From positions 186,001 to 250,000 of the forward strand of contig NZ_JACHFW010000001.1 in NCBI RefSeq assembly GCF_014202115.1: a DNA stretch of 64,000 nt, in the 5' to 3' direction. A program made the position numbers and the translations under genes. This DNA is from Catenibacillus scindens. GTDB lineage: Bacteria > Bacillota > Clostridia > Lachnospirales > Lachnospiraceae. This document shows positions 42,972 through 52,106 of this stretch, piece by piece (the stretch's first letter is position 1; each line of letters starts with the position of its first letter). A model generated the notes under the pieces. The model ran no database searches, had not been told where the DNA came from, and saw nothing but the letters and a program-made list of their open reading frames with translations.

Positions 42972-44078
42972 TTAATTGCAGATTGTAACCTGAGTCTCTT
43001 TGTCGAAGATATGAATCTTATCAACATCAAAGCAGATATCCACATCATCGCCAGGTTTAACAACTGTACCCGGAGCTTCACGTACAGTAACATCCACACC
43101 TTCAACAGTTACATATACGAATACTTCCGCACCAAGCATCTCGAATACGCGTACTGTAGAATGTACAGTGTTGTTCGGATTAGCCTTTGGATATGTAGCG
43201 GCTGCGTAAATATTTTCAGGACGAACACCGAAAGTAACTTCCTTGCCGATATAATCTTTTACTTTTTCAGCCTTCTCAGGAACAACAGTAATCTTGTTAG
43301 CGCCAAATACAAGGTATGTATTATTGCCTTCTTTTGTAAGTGTAGCATCGATAAAGTTCATCTGCGGAGAACCGATGAATCCGGCAACAAAGAGATTGCC
43401 TGGTCTGTCATAGAGGTTCTGCGGAGAATCTACCTGCTGGATAACACCATCTTTTAATACAACGATACGTGTACCAAGTGTCATAGCCTCTGTCTGGTCA
43501 TGAGTTACATAGATGATTGTTGTCTGCAGTCTCTGATGGAGTTTGGAGATCTCAATACGCATCTGAACACGGAGTTTTGCGTCCAAGTTGGATAACGGCT
43601 CGTCCATAAGGAATACCTTAGGCTCACGCACAATGGCACGACCCATAGCAACACGCTGTCTCTGACCACCGGAAAGTAATTTAGGTTTTCTGTCAAGGAG
43701 ATGCTCAATATCAAGGATACGGGCAGCTTCTTTAACACGTCTGTCGATTTCATCTTTTGGTGTCTTTCTCAATTTAAGACCAAAAGCCATGTTATCATAG
43801 ATAGACATATGAGGATAAAGAGCGTAGCTCTGGAATACCATGGCGATATCTCTATCCTTAGGTTCTACATCGTTCATCAGTTTGCCATCAATGTACAGCT
43901 CACCTTTGCTGATCTCCTCAAGGCCGGCGATCATACGGAGAGTTGTGGATTTACCACATCCAGAAGGACCTACAAAGATGATAAACTCTTTGTCTTCAAT
44001 CTCAAGATTGAAATCCTTAACAGCATTGAAGCCGTTTGGATAGATTTTGTAGATGTTTTTTAATGATAAACTTGCCAT
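42972..44078 (-). CDS. carbohydrate ABC transporter ATP-binding protein (MsmX/UgpC type)
   Basis: This ATPase of CUT1 sugar importers often serves several permeases. Motifs: Walker [21 protein letters not shown]-loop [10 protein letters not shown], signature [14 protein letters not shown], Walker [15 protein letters not shown]-loop [10 protein letters not shown] and a C-terminal TOBE/OB region with FGVRPENIY. It is 368 residues and stands alone, without permease or binding-protein genes, as expected for a shared MsmX-like ATPase. The start is ATG 44076-44078 with AGGGGG about 9 bases upstream; an in-frame TTG two codons earlier is possible. Confidence 0.94.
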   Translation of the reverse strand: MASLSLKNIYKIYPNGFNAVKDFNLEIEDKEFIIFVGPSGCGKSTTLRMIAGLEEISKGELYIDGKLMNDVEPKDRDIAMVFQSYALYPHMSIYDNMAFGLKLRKTPKDEIDRRVKEAARILDIEHLLDRKPKLLSGGQRQRVAMGRAIVREPKVFLMDEPLSNLDAKLRVQMRIEISKLHQRLQTTIIYVTHDQTEAMTLGTRIVVLKDGVIQQVDSPQNLYDRPGNLFVAGFIGSPQMNFIDATLTKEGNNTYLVFGANKITVVPEKAEKVKDYIGKEVTFGVRPENIYAAATYPKANPNNTVHSTVRVFEMLGAEVFVYVTVEGVDVTVREAPGTVVKPGDDVDICFDVDKIHIFDKETQVTICN

Positions 44079-44373
44079 TATCAAATATCCCCCTTGTGAT
44101 TAGATAGAAGTTAATTCTTCTGTTTTTTGATAGGTATATATTACACTATTTAACGCCCTTTAGCCATAGCGGTTTTAGACAAATAATTTTTCTCGATTTT
44201 GTTTACTTTGCTGTTTGGCGTTTTTCTTGAACAGGTTGCCCAAACTTTTTTTCAAAGTCTAAAAAGTTTTTCAGCAAATTGTCAGCATTTTGTCATAAAA
44301 TCTCAAGAAAAACTATGCGAAATTAGACTATCGGGGATTTTCTCCAGAATTTTCGCTTTCACTGTGCAAAATT
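44079..44373 (-). other. AT-rich upstream region of the MsmX-type ATPase gene
   Basis: A TAATAT -10-like sequence (about 44137-44142) lies about 60 bases before the start codon. I cannot assign a matching -35 with confidence. Short A-rich runs and GAAAATT repeats occur further upstream, and I recognise no other element. Confidence 0.35.
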
Positions 44374-45654
44374 CTACTTGACAAGTTCCAGGACATAATT
44401 CTGAGTAGCTTCCAGCACTTCTCCTTCCTCCATATCCGGATCAATGGTCAGTGACTCCCCCACCTGGCATCTGCGGCGGCCCTGCTCTGTAAAACAGCCG
44501 TCAATGGCCGTCATAGCCGTATCGTAAATATCTGCTTTGCGCTTCCCCAGTATGGTGCCATAGATTGCCGTGACCGTCAGACATCCATTGACAATATTTT
44601 CAATAAAGGTGACAAGTTCAAGCTTCTTTTTCTCATTGAGGTAAGTATATTTGCGTTGGTAAACCTGTGATATCTCAATAAAAGCAGCCTTTTTCTCTTT
44701 CCGATAATCCGGATATGTCCCCTCATACCCCCAATTATGCATCACTTTATCAATACAGTTATGTATGATCCTGTGATTACCTGCGTAAACCGGGAGGATC
44801 TGCTTCAATCTGGGATATTCCGACGTTGCTGCCGACAGATTACCTTTAAGCCAGGTATACAACGTCTTCCCCTCTTTCTGAGTGAGCTGACGCACAAAAC
44901 TCTTAAAAAACTCATCCTTGTTCTCGCTGAAATGAAGAAATTTCTGACGGCACTCGATCCATCCGAAATGCTCCATCATCTCAAGCCCGGCTTTCACCTG
45001 CTGCTCATTAAAAGACATTCCTTCCAGCAGCTCTTTATCATAGTAGATATTGGAGCGTCCATAGGCAATCCTGGTCTGATCATCGAGAAAGACGTCAAAT
45101 ATCACCTGTAAAAACTCAACAGCAGGCAGGATCTTCCTCTCATATTCATTGAGTGAGTCCCGTCCCAGGGCGGACGCTTTGCCCAGCAGAGCCCGCATAG
45201 GCTCATCCAGAAGGGACCAGGGAATCTTATGGGAATTTTCATCCAGTATTTGAGTGTAAAAGTTATAATTCCATAGAATGATTCCCGATGTCAGACTGTC
45301 AAAAACAAACGAGCTTTCTTTGGGCGGATCTTCCTTTTTAAGACGGTTATAAAAACGCAGGCGGAACATCCCTGTTTCCCGTTCAATGCGGATCTGATCC
45401 ATGAGAATTTCCGCAGGATGACGCCCATCCTCAATAAGCACGTTGTGAAACACCAGATTCAGCGTAAAGGCTGTGGTGGATGCCACTTCCACAGAAAAAT
45501 CCTTGTTCCGTATCTTATAAGGGATAACCTGCTTTCGCTCCACCAGCTTAGCAAACAGAAGAATCGCTTGCCGGCTGGAACCTGTATAAAACCGTGCGAA
45601 ATCTTCCAGGGAATAATCAATGGTCTTTTTTGTTGTTAAATTACTGCTTTCCAT
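44374..45654 (-). CDS. conserved protein of unknown function (possibly DUF3878-like)
   Basis: This 426-residue soluble protein has no signal peptide or membrane helix. It looks mixed alpha/beta in its first half and helical in its second half. Visible segments are YSLEDFARFYTGSSRQAILL, FNEQQVKAGLEMMEHFGWIE and KKLELVTFIENIVNGCLTV. I recall a Lachnospiraceae family annotated DUF3878 with this size and context, but the match is from memory. It ends one base before the maf stop-to-start junction (start 45654, maf stop 45655), so it is co-transcribed with maf. No function is proposed. Confidence 0.75.
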   Translation of the reverse strand: MESSNLTTKKTIDYSLEDFARFYTGSSRQAILLFAKLVERKQVIPYKIRNKDFSVEVASTTAFTLNLVFHNVLIEDGRHPAEILMDQIRIERETGMFRLRFYNRLKKEDPPKESSFVFDSLTSGIILWNYNFYTQILDENSHKIPWSLLDEPMRALLGKASALGRDSLNEYERKILPAVEFLQVIFDVFLDDQTRIAYGRSNIYYDKELLEGMSFNEQQVKAGLEMMEHFGWIECRQKFLHFSENKDEFFKSFVRQLTQKEGKTLYTWLKGNLSAATSEYPRLKQILPVYAGNHRIIHNCIDKVMHNWGYEGTYPDYRKEKKAAFIEISQVYQRKYTYLNEKKKLELVTFIENIVNGCLTVTAIYGTILGKRKADIYDTAMTAIDGCFTEQGRRRCQVGESLTIDPDMEEGEVLEATQNYVLELVK

Positions 45655-46368
45655 TCAAGTTTCGCTCCCTGCCTGTTCATTTCTATCTATTTCATCATTA
45701 GTATCCTTGCCTTTATCTCCCCTATATTCCTCTGTTTTTATTCCGGCCGCACCCGGTCCGGCCTTTAGCTCTGACAGCATCCCCATATCATCCAGATGAT
45801 GCCATACTAAAGACAGGGGCAGACCTACAACATTGTTGTAATCGCCCTGGATCTCTTTAATAAAAACCCCGCCCAACCCCTGAATAGCGTAAGATCCCGC
45901 TTTGTCCAGAGGTTCCCCGCTGTCCACATACCAGCGGGCCTGAGCGTCAGATATAGGATACATAGAAACTGTGGTACAACCGAAGAACACATCCCGGCAA
46001 ATATCTCCATCCCCGGCGGCGCATAGACATACACCGGTGTAAACCTGATGGCTTCTGCCGGACAGAAGCTTGAGCATATCAAAAGCTTCCTTTGGTCCCG
46101 ATGGCTTTCCAAGCAGCTTTCCATCGCACACCACAATCGTATCCGCTCCAAGGACAACAAAACGTTCCCCAGATTTTTGGAGATAATCAGCCTTTATCTT
46201 ATCAAAAACATCCTCCGCCTTCTGCCTGGCCAGGGACATAACCACCTGCTGGGGGGTATCCCCTTCCATATGTTCTTCCACCTGGCTTGGGATCACCAGA
46301 AATTCCAGACCGCCCTGACTTAACAGTTCACGGCGCCTTGGCGAGGCGGACGCAAGTATGATCTTCAC
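45655..46368 (-). CDS. maf: Maf-family nucleotide pyrophosphatase
   Basis: It hydrolyses non-canonical or pyrimidine nucleoside triphosphates to monophosphates (house-cleaning) and is linked to septation control. The N-terminus KIILASASPRRRELLSQGG is the family signature, followed by ADTIVVCDGKLLGKP, the SGRSHQVYTGV loop and YAIQGLGGVFIKEIQGDYNN VVGLPL. The frame extends 28 codons further upstream, but the GTG at 46366-46368, 9 bases after GGAG, gives the expected N-terminus. The C-terminal about 35 residues (KAGPGAAGIKTEEYRGDKGK onward) are a charged tail beyond the usual Maf length. Confidence 0.94.
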   Translation of the reverse strand: MKIILASASPRRRELLSQGGLEFLVIPSQVEEHMEGDTPQQVVMSLARQKAEDVFDKIKADYLQKSGERFVVLGADTIVVCDGKLLGKPSGPKEAFDMLKLLSGRSHQVYTGVCLCAAGDGDICRDVFFGCTTVSMYPISDAQARWYVDSGEPLDKAGSYAIQGLGGVFIKEIQGDYNNVVGLPLSLVWHHLDDMGMLSELKAGPGAAGIKTEEYRGDKGKDTNDEIDRNEQAGSET

Positions 46369-46504
46369 AAAACAAAACTCCTTTATATCAATAGCATAAT
46401 ACCAGCTTCCGACAGCCGTGAAAAAAACGTCGGAAATCATAGACTGTAACATATTTTACCATAAAACAAATTAAAAAAGAAGCCGTTTATTATAAAAGGG
46501 TAAT

Positions 46505-46600
46505 CTCCAGTTACTATTCACAATCGCCGGAAACAGCAAGTGTTTCCGGCGTAATACAGTGATTCAGGTGTGCGCTTAAACCATTGGCGCAATAGCTGAA
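46505..46600. repeat. hairpin-containing intergenic repeat
   Basis: A perfect 11-bp stem CGCCGGAAACA / TGTTTCCGGCG with a 5-base loop spans 46525-46551. It is followed by AGCTGAACTATTTCA (46589-46603), close to the CTGAACTGTTAC end of the element at 57871-58035. There is no T run, so it is not a simple terminator. It lies directly after the TIGR03915-type gene. Confidence 0.42.
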
Positions 46601-47377
46601 CTATTTCATCTCCGTCATATTGCTCCAGAAGCGCTTAGGCATCATCTGCATCTGAAGCCGGGGGTTGACACGCTGGTCAATGGCGATATGCTCAAAAAAT
46701 GTCTTCCACATATGAGAAAACTCCGCCTCCTCCTCGGATATCTTTTCCGTTCTTCCCAAAAACGCCTCCACATCCTTCTGGATTACCCACGGTCCCAGAG
46801 CTTTGTGGACACATGCCATTCTCCTGTTTTCATCGTAGAGAACCCAGTTTTCCTCAGGGAGCCGGTCCGCGAAATGATTTCCCAGAAGCTGAAGCTGCTG
46901 GTGCTTTGGCGCAATCTTTCCAAAAAGGATTCCCCCGGAAAGTTCTTTAAAACGGACAAATCCCATGAGCTTATCGGTCTCCCGCCCAACTTTCCGGGAC
47001 AATTTGTAGACGGCTAAAACGTCATCTTGAGTCAGAGCGCTGCACACTTTTTCAGGGTTTGCAAAGCCCATATTTAAAAATCGGTAAATATGCTGAGCCT
47101 TTCCTGGCTCCCCTGCCATGGAAGCCATGTATACCCAATGCCACGCTTCACCGGAAATTTTTTTCATGATTGCTCTGGCCACAGATTCCCCATGCTCTAT
47201 ATCTGTAGGGACCTGGATATAGTCGCAGAAAAAAGAAGGCTGACAGAAATTTTCAGTCTCAATAGTTATATATTTATGTCCGTATCTTGATAAATATGCC
47301 TCATAAACCGCAGACAAAATCCCCTCAGTGCAATCCTCGCACACGTAGACTCTCGGACGTTTCTCCTCCATGCCCAA
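46601..47377 (-). CDS. TIGR03915-type putative DNA repair protein (DUF4130-like)
   Basis: This 258-residue protein starts with a VYVCEDCTEGILSAVYEAYL segment. It contains the family core HIYRFLNMGFANPEKVCSAL, KLMGFVRFKELSGGILFGKI and FADRLPEENWVLYDENRRMA, matching my memory of the TIGR03915 family. This family is nearly always encoded beside the TIGR03916 radical SAM protein, as here (8 bases apart). Its biochemical activity is unknown; a DNA repair role has been proposed from context. The upstream LexA boxes add support for that role. Confidence 0.88.
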   Translation of the reverse strand: MGMEEKRPRVYVCEDCTEGILSAVYEAYLSRYGHKYITIETENFCQPSFFCDYIQVPTDIEHGESVARAIMKKISGEAWHWVYMASMAGEPGKAQHIYRFLNMGFANPEKVCSALTQDDVLAVYKLSRKVGRETDKLMGFVRFKELSGGILFGKIAPKHQQLQLLGNHFADRLPEENWVLYDENRRMACVHKALGPWVIQKDVEAFLGRTEKISEEEAEFSHMWKTFFEHIAIDQRVNPRLQMQMMPKRFWSNMTEMK

Positions 47378-47385
47378 TGCCTCCC

Positions 47386-48723
47386 TTAAATCTGCCCGGT
47401 CAGAGCTTTCGTCTGATCCTGTGCGTTCACATTAAAATCATCAAACAGGGACATCTGGCGGAATGAAAGCTCCTGCTCCCTCACAAGATCCGGAAGCCGC
47501 TCTTTGACAGCCAATAGATTTCTGAAAATAAACTCCTGATTCCATGGTATAGTATACATCATCCTTCCGGAACAGGTGATAAAATAAATCGCCCGTTTTA
47601 ATACAACACCAATTTTTTTCAGATCGGCAAAATCCAGCCTGTTCTCCCTTCTGGCACGGCAGATTCTCTTGGCAGACGTCACTCCAATGCCGGGTACCCG
47701 CAAAAGAGTATGATAATCCGCCCGGTTTACCTCCACAGGAAATTCCTCTAAGTGTCTGAGAGCCCAATGGCATTTGGGGTCCAGCAAAGTATTAAAGTTG
47801 GGATGATCTTCATCAAGCAGCTCCTCCGCCCGAAATCCATAAAAACGAAGAAGCCAGTCGGCCTGATAAAGGCGGTGTTCTCTGAGCAGCGGCGGCCTCT
47901 GGGTCAAAGCAGGTAACATACTGTCTGAATTAACCGCTACATAAGCGGAATAAAATACCCGCTTTAACTGGAACTTTTCATATAAAGACTGGCTGACCTG
48001 CATAATCTGAAGGTCCGTCTCCGGAGTGGCACCGATAATCATCTGTGTACTCTGACCGGCAGGGACAAATTTGGGAGCGTGTTTATAGAGTGTCAGCTCA
48101 TTTTTATTGGCTGCGATCCCATTCTGAATCTGGCGCATTGGCAGCAATATCTTCTTTCTCGACTTCTGGGGAGCCAGACGGGCCAGGCCCTCGCCTGTGG
48201 GCAGTTCAAGGTTGCAGCTCATACGGTCGGCAAAATAGCCCGCCTGTTCAATAAGTTCCGGGCTGGCTCCCGGTATGGCCTTCACATGAATATAACCGTA
48301 AAAATGACACTTTTCCCGCAACAGCATCAGCGTTTGGGTCATCAGCTCCATGGTGTGATCCGGATTTTTGACCACACCGGAGCTTAAAAACAACCCTTCA
48401 ATATAATTGCGCCGATAAAATCCCATAGTCAGGCTGCATATCTCCTCCGGAGTAAAAGTCGCTCTGGCCACATCGTTGCTTCGGCGGTTTGCACAGTACT
48501 TGCAGTCATATATGCAGTCGTTGCTCAGCAGTATTTTCAAAAGGGAAATACAACGGCCATCGGCGGCAAAGCTGTGGCAGATTCCCGCGGCCACTGCGCT
48601 GCCCATGCCATGCCGGCCATTTTTCCGGTTAGAGCCTGATGATGTACAGGCTACGTCATATTTCGCAGCGTCCGCCAGTATGGCCAGCTTCTCCTCCGTC
48701 GTCATCATCTGTAAATGTTCCAT
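47386..48723 (-). CDS. TIGR03916-type radical SAM protein, putative DNA modification/repair
   Basis: This 445-residue radical SAM enzyme has the CxxxCxxC cluster motif in NDCIYDCKYCANR (Cys70, 74, 77) and an N-terminal GSNRKNGRHGMGS segment. The C-terminal helix-hairpin-helix-like region is TLLRVPGIGVTSAKRICRAR (about 340-360), a DNA-binding feature. The combination of SAM radical chemistry and HhH supports action on DNA. It is the first gene of the two-gene unit with the TIGR03915 partner. A GGGAG SD lies 8 bases before ATG. Transcription starts from a promoter that carries two LexA boxes. Confidence 0.92.
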   Translation of the reverse strand: MEHLQMMTTEEKLAILADAAKYDVACTSSGSNRKNGRHGMGSAVAAGICHSFAADGRCISLLKILLSNDCIYDCKYCANRRSNDVARATFTPEEICSLTMGFYRRNYIEGLFLSSGVVKNPDHTMELMTQTLMLLREKCHFYGYIHVKAIPGASPELIEQAGYFADRMSCNLELPTGEGLARLAPQKSRKKILLPMRQIQNGIAANKNELTLYKHAPKFVPAGQSTQMIIGATPETDLQIMQVSQSLYEKFQLKRVFYSAYVAVNSDSMLPALTQRPPLLREHRLYQADWLLRFYGFRAEELLDEDHPNFNTLLDPKCHWALRHLEEFPVEVNRADYHTLLRVPGIGVTSAKRICRARRENRLDFADLKKIGVVLKRAIYFITCSGRMMYTIPWNQEFIFRNLLAVKERLPDLVREQELSFRQMSLFDDFNVNAQDQTKALTGQI

Positions 48724-48742
48724 CCTGTCATCTCCCGCAAAA

Positions 48743-48795
48743 GAACGTACGTTCTGTTTTTTCTTTATTATATCACCTGAACATATGTTTGTAAA
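48743..48795 (-). promoter_or_regulatory. SOS-regulated promoter with two LexA boxes
   Basis: On the minus strand TTTACA (48790-48795) and TATAAT (48767-48772) are separated by exactly 17 bases. The spacer holds an imperfect LexA box, GAACATATGTTT (48779-48790 as read on the plus strand). A second, perfect palindromic box GAACGTACGTTC (48743-48754) lies just downstream of the predicted start point. The Gram-positive LexA/DinR consensus is GAAC-N4-GTTC. Two boxes flanking the -10 would block both polymerase binding and escape. Confidence 0.85.
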
Positions 48796-48799
48796 TCTT

Positions 48800-49160
48800 T
48801 TTGTCGAACGATTCTTGTTGCTGCTTATGTCTGTGGTATCCTGATATTTCTAACAGCAGGCTTTAAATCCGGAAAATCCACAGTAGCGAGGAAGTGAGTG
48901 TGAAATATATACATGCTTGAGAAAAAGGTTCATTGAAAGAAAAGAGGTTCATATAGAAGGACTTAGAAGAGGCCGTCAGGAGACACATGCTCTGAGCTGA
49001 TAAAATTTACAAAATTAATCGCAGGACTTTAGACAATATAAAAAAGAATCCTGTTTTACCTGATTCCCTGCCTGTACTTGATCGCTGGGGCGATCAGCGG
49101 CACGTCAAAAGTCCCGCGCAACCGGCTTCCGGTTTTTACCTAAATCAATACAATTCATTC
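48800..49160. other. intergenic region between the SOS operon and ribF
   Basis: No credible coding frame is seen. On the minus strand after ribF, AACCGG-AAG-CCGGTT lies at about 49117-49135 and GATCGC / GCGATC near 49081-49097. A weak GAATC...GATTC stem with six T residues (about 49041-49068) could end the rimP-ribF transcript. The GACTTTTGACGTGCC word matches the repeat family downstream of asd. 48850-49030 shows nothing recognisable. Confidence 0.4.
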
Positions 49161-50150
49161 TCACTGACCATCTCTGAGATTTTTCTCCATATACGCCAGG
49201 GAATTTTCCATATCCCTGTGCATCTGTGCCTTTAGGGCATCCAGATTTTCAAATTTTCTCTCCGGCCGGGCAAAATGATAAAGGCGCACCTCGATCTGAC
49301 GGCCGTAAATATTCCCGGAAAAACCGTGAATATAGGTTTCAACACGCCGATTTTGATTCTGAGCCACAGTGGGATTCCTGCCCACATTAGTCACTGCGGG
49401 ATAAACTCTCCGGTCAATGACAGCCGCGGAGGCATAGACGCCGTTGGGCGGAAGAAGCTTTGTCGGGCCCGGTTCCAGATTCGCCGTAGGCATACCAATC
49501 GTCCGTCCGATCTCCCTGCCGTGGACAACCTCACCGATGATGGTATAAGGTATCCCCAGCATATCATTAGCAATTTCAATCTCCCCCCTGGAAATAGCCT
49601 TCCGTATGAGAGTTGCGCTGATATCCGCCTCATCCTTCACATCTGCCGGGATCGCCGGATCGTCACTGAGAAAACTCTTTGGAAGCTCTGTGTGGATTTT
49701 GGGGCAGATGTGGGCGCTGTAGCCCAGAGGCAGGCTCATCCCTGTAAGAAGGGCGCCATCTCCCCTGCGTTCCCTGCCAAAATGAAAGTCCTCACCCACA
49801 ACAATATGTCTGGCTCCCAGGCGGCCGATAAGCACTTCCTGTATAAAATCTTTCGCCTCCATGTGCGCCGTCTCATCTGTAAAGGGGTACTCAATGAGAA
49901 CATCTACTCCCAGACGGCTGGCAATGATCCGCCGCTCTAAAGATGTATAGATCAGCACCGGGTTCTGGCCTTTCAGCCGGCAGGCAGGATTATAATTAAA
50001 TGTCAGGACTACAGAGGTCATATGATGACTTTTATAACTGTTGATTTTTTGGATCAGAGACTGATGTCCCCGGTGAAGGCCGTCAAATTTTCCTATGGCA
50101 ACCGCCGTATTTTCCAGCCAAATCTCTTTTGTTCCCGAAATAAAAATCAT
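49161..50150 (-). CDS. ribF: bifunctional riboflavin kinase / FAD synthetase
   Basis: It makes FMN from riboflavin and FAD from FMN. The N-terminal nucleotidyltransferase domain has AVAIGKFDGLHRGHQSLIQK (HxGH-type motif) and VVGEDFHFGRERRG. The C-terminal kinase domain has GREIGRTIGMPTANLEP and NVGRNPTV with VETYIHGF. Its 329 residues are slightly above typical (about 310). It is the last gene of the rimP-nusA-infB operon, 14 bases after truB. Its cofactor products are used by the Rnf flavin subunits of this window. Confidence 0.95.
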   Translation of the reverse strand: MIFISGTKEIWLENTAVAIGKFDGLHRGHQSLIQKINSYKSHHMTSVVLTFNYNPACRLKGQNPVLIYTSLERRIIASRLGVDVLIEYPFTDETAHMEAKDFIQEVLIGRLGARHIVVGEDFHFGRERRGDGALLTGMSLPLGYSAHICPKIHTELPKSFLSDDPAIPADVKDEADISATLIRKAISRGEIEIANDMLGIPYTIIGEVVHGREIGRTIGMPTANLEPGPTKLLPPNGVYASAAVIDRRVYPAVTNVGRNPTVAQNQNRRVETYIHGFSGNIYGRQIEVRLYHFARPERKFENLDALKAQMHRDMENSLAYMEKNLRDGQ

Positions 50151-50164
50151 AATTCAACGCTCTC

Positions 50165-51151
50165 CTACAAAAACATTTTCACTACTTTAAATTCCCGGAG
50201 CTTCTCACAGTACTGATATATTCCCTTAAAAGCACCGGACTGGTCGTATACCCGGACAGATGTGCCGTCGGCAAGTCCCGCGGGAATTTCACAAAAATCT
50301 TCGATCTTCACAGGGTTGCCGTTATATAACAGGCGCTCCCCATTTTCGTTGACGGACAGACCGGGAAACTGGGAAAACATGGCATCCACAGGTACAACAA
50401 ACTGCTCCACACACTGATTGGCTGCGGCCTTTTGAATCTCATCAAGAGTCACAGCCCGCTCAGCACAAAAAATCCCTGTACGGGTACGCTTCAGAGCGGA
50501 CATACAGCCTCCTGTTCCAAGAGTGCGGCCAATATCTTCACACAGGGTGCGAATATAGGTTCCCTTAGAACATGTCACTTCCATAGTCACCGCCATCTTT
50601 GGAAATATTTCAGGCTCTGGTTTTAATGGAATAGCGGGAAGATCTCCTGTTTCCGAAAGTATAAAATCTTTCCTGGAATCCAGTACATCTATTCTTTGTA
50701 TGTGAATATCATAAATATGTACCCGTCTTGCCGGGCGCTCCACTTCTTTTCCTTCCCTGGCCAGTTCGTATAGCTTTTTCCCGTGAACTTTCAGTGCCGA
50801 GTACATTGGGGGAATCTGATCATAATCACCCACAAAGGACCAAACCGCTTCCCTGATCTTCTCTTCTGTCAGCCTGGCCGCACACTCTTCCAGGAGCTGT
50901 CCGGACGTATCCTGGGTATCCGTCCTCATGCCGAGAATCATCTGGGTTTCATAAATCTTATCGGTATCTGTCAGCATATCGCAAAGCCGTGTTCCATTAC
51001 CAAGACACACCGGGAGAACCCCCACCGCGTCCGGGTCAAGGGTTCCCGTATGTCCGATCTTTTTCTGATGGAGGATTCCTCTCAGCTTTGCCACAACATC
51101 ATGGGACGTAAATCCCCGCTCTTTATATACATTGATCACACCGTTAATCAT
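50165..51151 (-). CDS. truB: tRNA pseudouridine(55) synthase
   Basis: It converts U55 of the tRNA T loop to pseudouridine. Motifs are the N-terminal GVINVYKERGFTSHDVVAKL, the catalytic loop HTGTLDPDAVGVLPVCLG (catalytic Asp39), and the C-terminal CSKGTYIRTLCEDIG. At 328 residues it carries a PUA-like C-terminal part longer than minimal TruB. The start overlaps the end of nrnA by 8 bases. Confidence 0.95.
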   Translation of the reverse strand: MINGVINVYKERGFTSHDVVAKLRGILHQKKIGHTGTLDPDAVGVLPVCLGNGTRLCDMLTDTDKIYETQMILGMRTDTQDTSGQLLEECAARLTEEKIREAVWSFVGDYDQIPPMYSALKVHGKKLYELAREGKEVERPARRVHIYDIHIQRIDVLDSRKDFILSETGDLPAIPLKPEPEIFPKMAVTMEVTCSKGTYIRTLCEDIGRTLGTGGCMSALKRTRTGIFCAERAVTLDEIQKAAANQCVEQFVVPVDAMFSQFPGLSVNENGERLLYNGNPVKIEDFCEIPAGLADGTSVRVYDQSGAFKGIYQYCEKLREFKVVKMFL

Positions 51152-52106
51152 GATTTTTCAACTGCTCCTCGATTAGCCGCGTGAGATTATTGATAACATC
51201 ATATTTTGTCCCCGCCATAGTGCAGCCTGCGGCGCGTATATGACCGCCGCCGCCAAAATAGCCGGCGATCTGAGCCACATTCATGTAATTATTAGAACGC
51301 ATACTGACTTTGTAGGTCATATGTCCGATCTCTGTGAGGAGGACAGCTACCTCCACGCCCCTGGTGACGCGCATCTGGTCAATAATCCCCTCAAGATCAG
51401 AGGAGATCGCCTTATAAAAATCCATAACTTTCCGGTCCGCCACGGAAATAATACACTGCCCGGAAAACATAAGAAAACTTTCCAGAAGGCACCGCCCCAA
51501 AAGCTGATTCTGGGTATAGGTTTTCTGGTAAAAGACTTCATCTGTAAGCTGAGAAAAGCGAACGCCCTTTTCCATAAGCGTTCCGGCAATCACCATTGTC
51601 TCTTTACCTGTGTTAGACTGCTTAAAGCAGCCGGTATCACAGATGATTCCGATATACAAAGCCTCCGCAACAGCCTGATCCACTCCATCCATATCCATCA
51701 GCTTTGCCAACACCTCGCAGGTGGAACTTGCGTGGGGAAATATAATATTCTCCATGGCAAAACCTTCGTTGCTAATATGATGGTCAATACATACCGTCTT
51801 TTTTGCTGTATCAAAGTAGCGGACCGCCCCGGCCAGACGGCCTTTGTCGCTGGCGTCCAGGGCAAAAAACACATCGTATGTTTTATCGTCTTTATAATCG
51901 CTGATGATCTGATCCGCGTTCTCCATGACTTTATACACGTCGGCTACCGGCTCCAGATAGATGTCTGCCTGGATCTGGGGGTAATTTTTCCGGATATAAT
52001 TATACAGTGCCAGGCAGGCCCCGGTACAATCCCCGTCAGGGCGGGTATGTCCGGCAATGGCTATGGTACCCGCTCCGCCAAGATACACACCTATTTTATC
52101 ATTCAT
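51144..52106 (-). CDS. nrnA: DHH/DHHA1 phosphoesterase, oligoribonuclease/pAp phosphatase
   Basis: It degrades nano-RNAs of 2-5 nucleotides and 3'-phosphoadenosine 5'-phosphate. The N-terminal DHH domain has IAGHTRPDGDCTGACLAL, FALDASDKGRL and CIDHHISN. The C-terminal DHHA1 domain ends with the glycine-rich GYFGGGGHIRAAGCTM. Its 320 residues and its place between rbfA and truB match the standard Firmicute gene order. The start overlaps the rbfA end by 8 bases. Confidence 0.94.
   Translation of the reverse strand: MNDKIGVYLGGAGTIAIAGHTRPDGDCTGACLALYNYIRKNYPQIQADIYLEPVADVYKVMENADQIISDYKDDKTYDVFFALDASDKGRLAGAVRYFDTAKKTVCIDHHISNEGFAMENIIFPHASSTCEVLAKLMDMDGVDQAVAEALYIGIICDTGCFKQSNTGKETMVIAGTLMEKGVRFSQLTDEVFYQKTYTQNQLLGRCLLESFLMFSGQCIISVADRKVMDFYKAISSDLEGIIDQMRVTRGVEVAVLLTEIGHMTYKVSMRSNNYMNVAQIAGYFGGGGHIRAAGCTMAGTKYDVINNLTRLIEEQLKNHD

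Noticed and set aside
46525-46551. Perfect CGCCGGAAACA hairpin as the terminator of the TIGR03915-type gene
   Set aside because: No T run follows on either strand, so intrinsic termination is unlikely; it is listed as a repeat-associated hairpin.
46601-48723. TIGR03915/TIGR03916 pair as a phage-defence island
   Set aside because: No nuclease, helicase or other defence genes adjoin it, and the LexA boxes and housekeeping neighbours point to chromosomal DNA repair.
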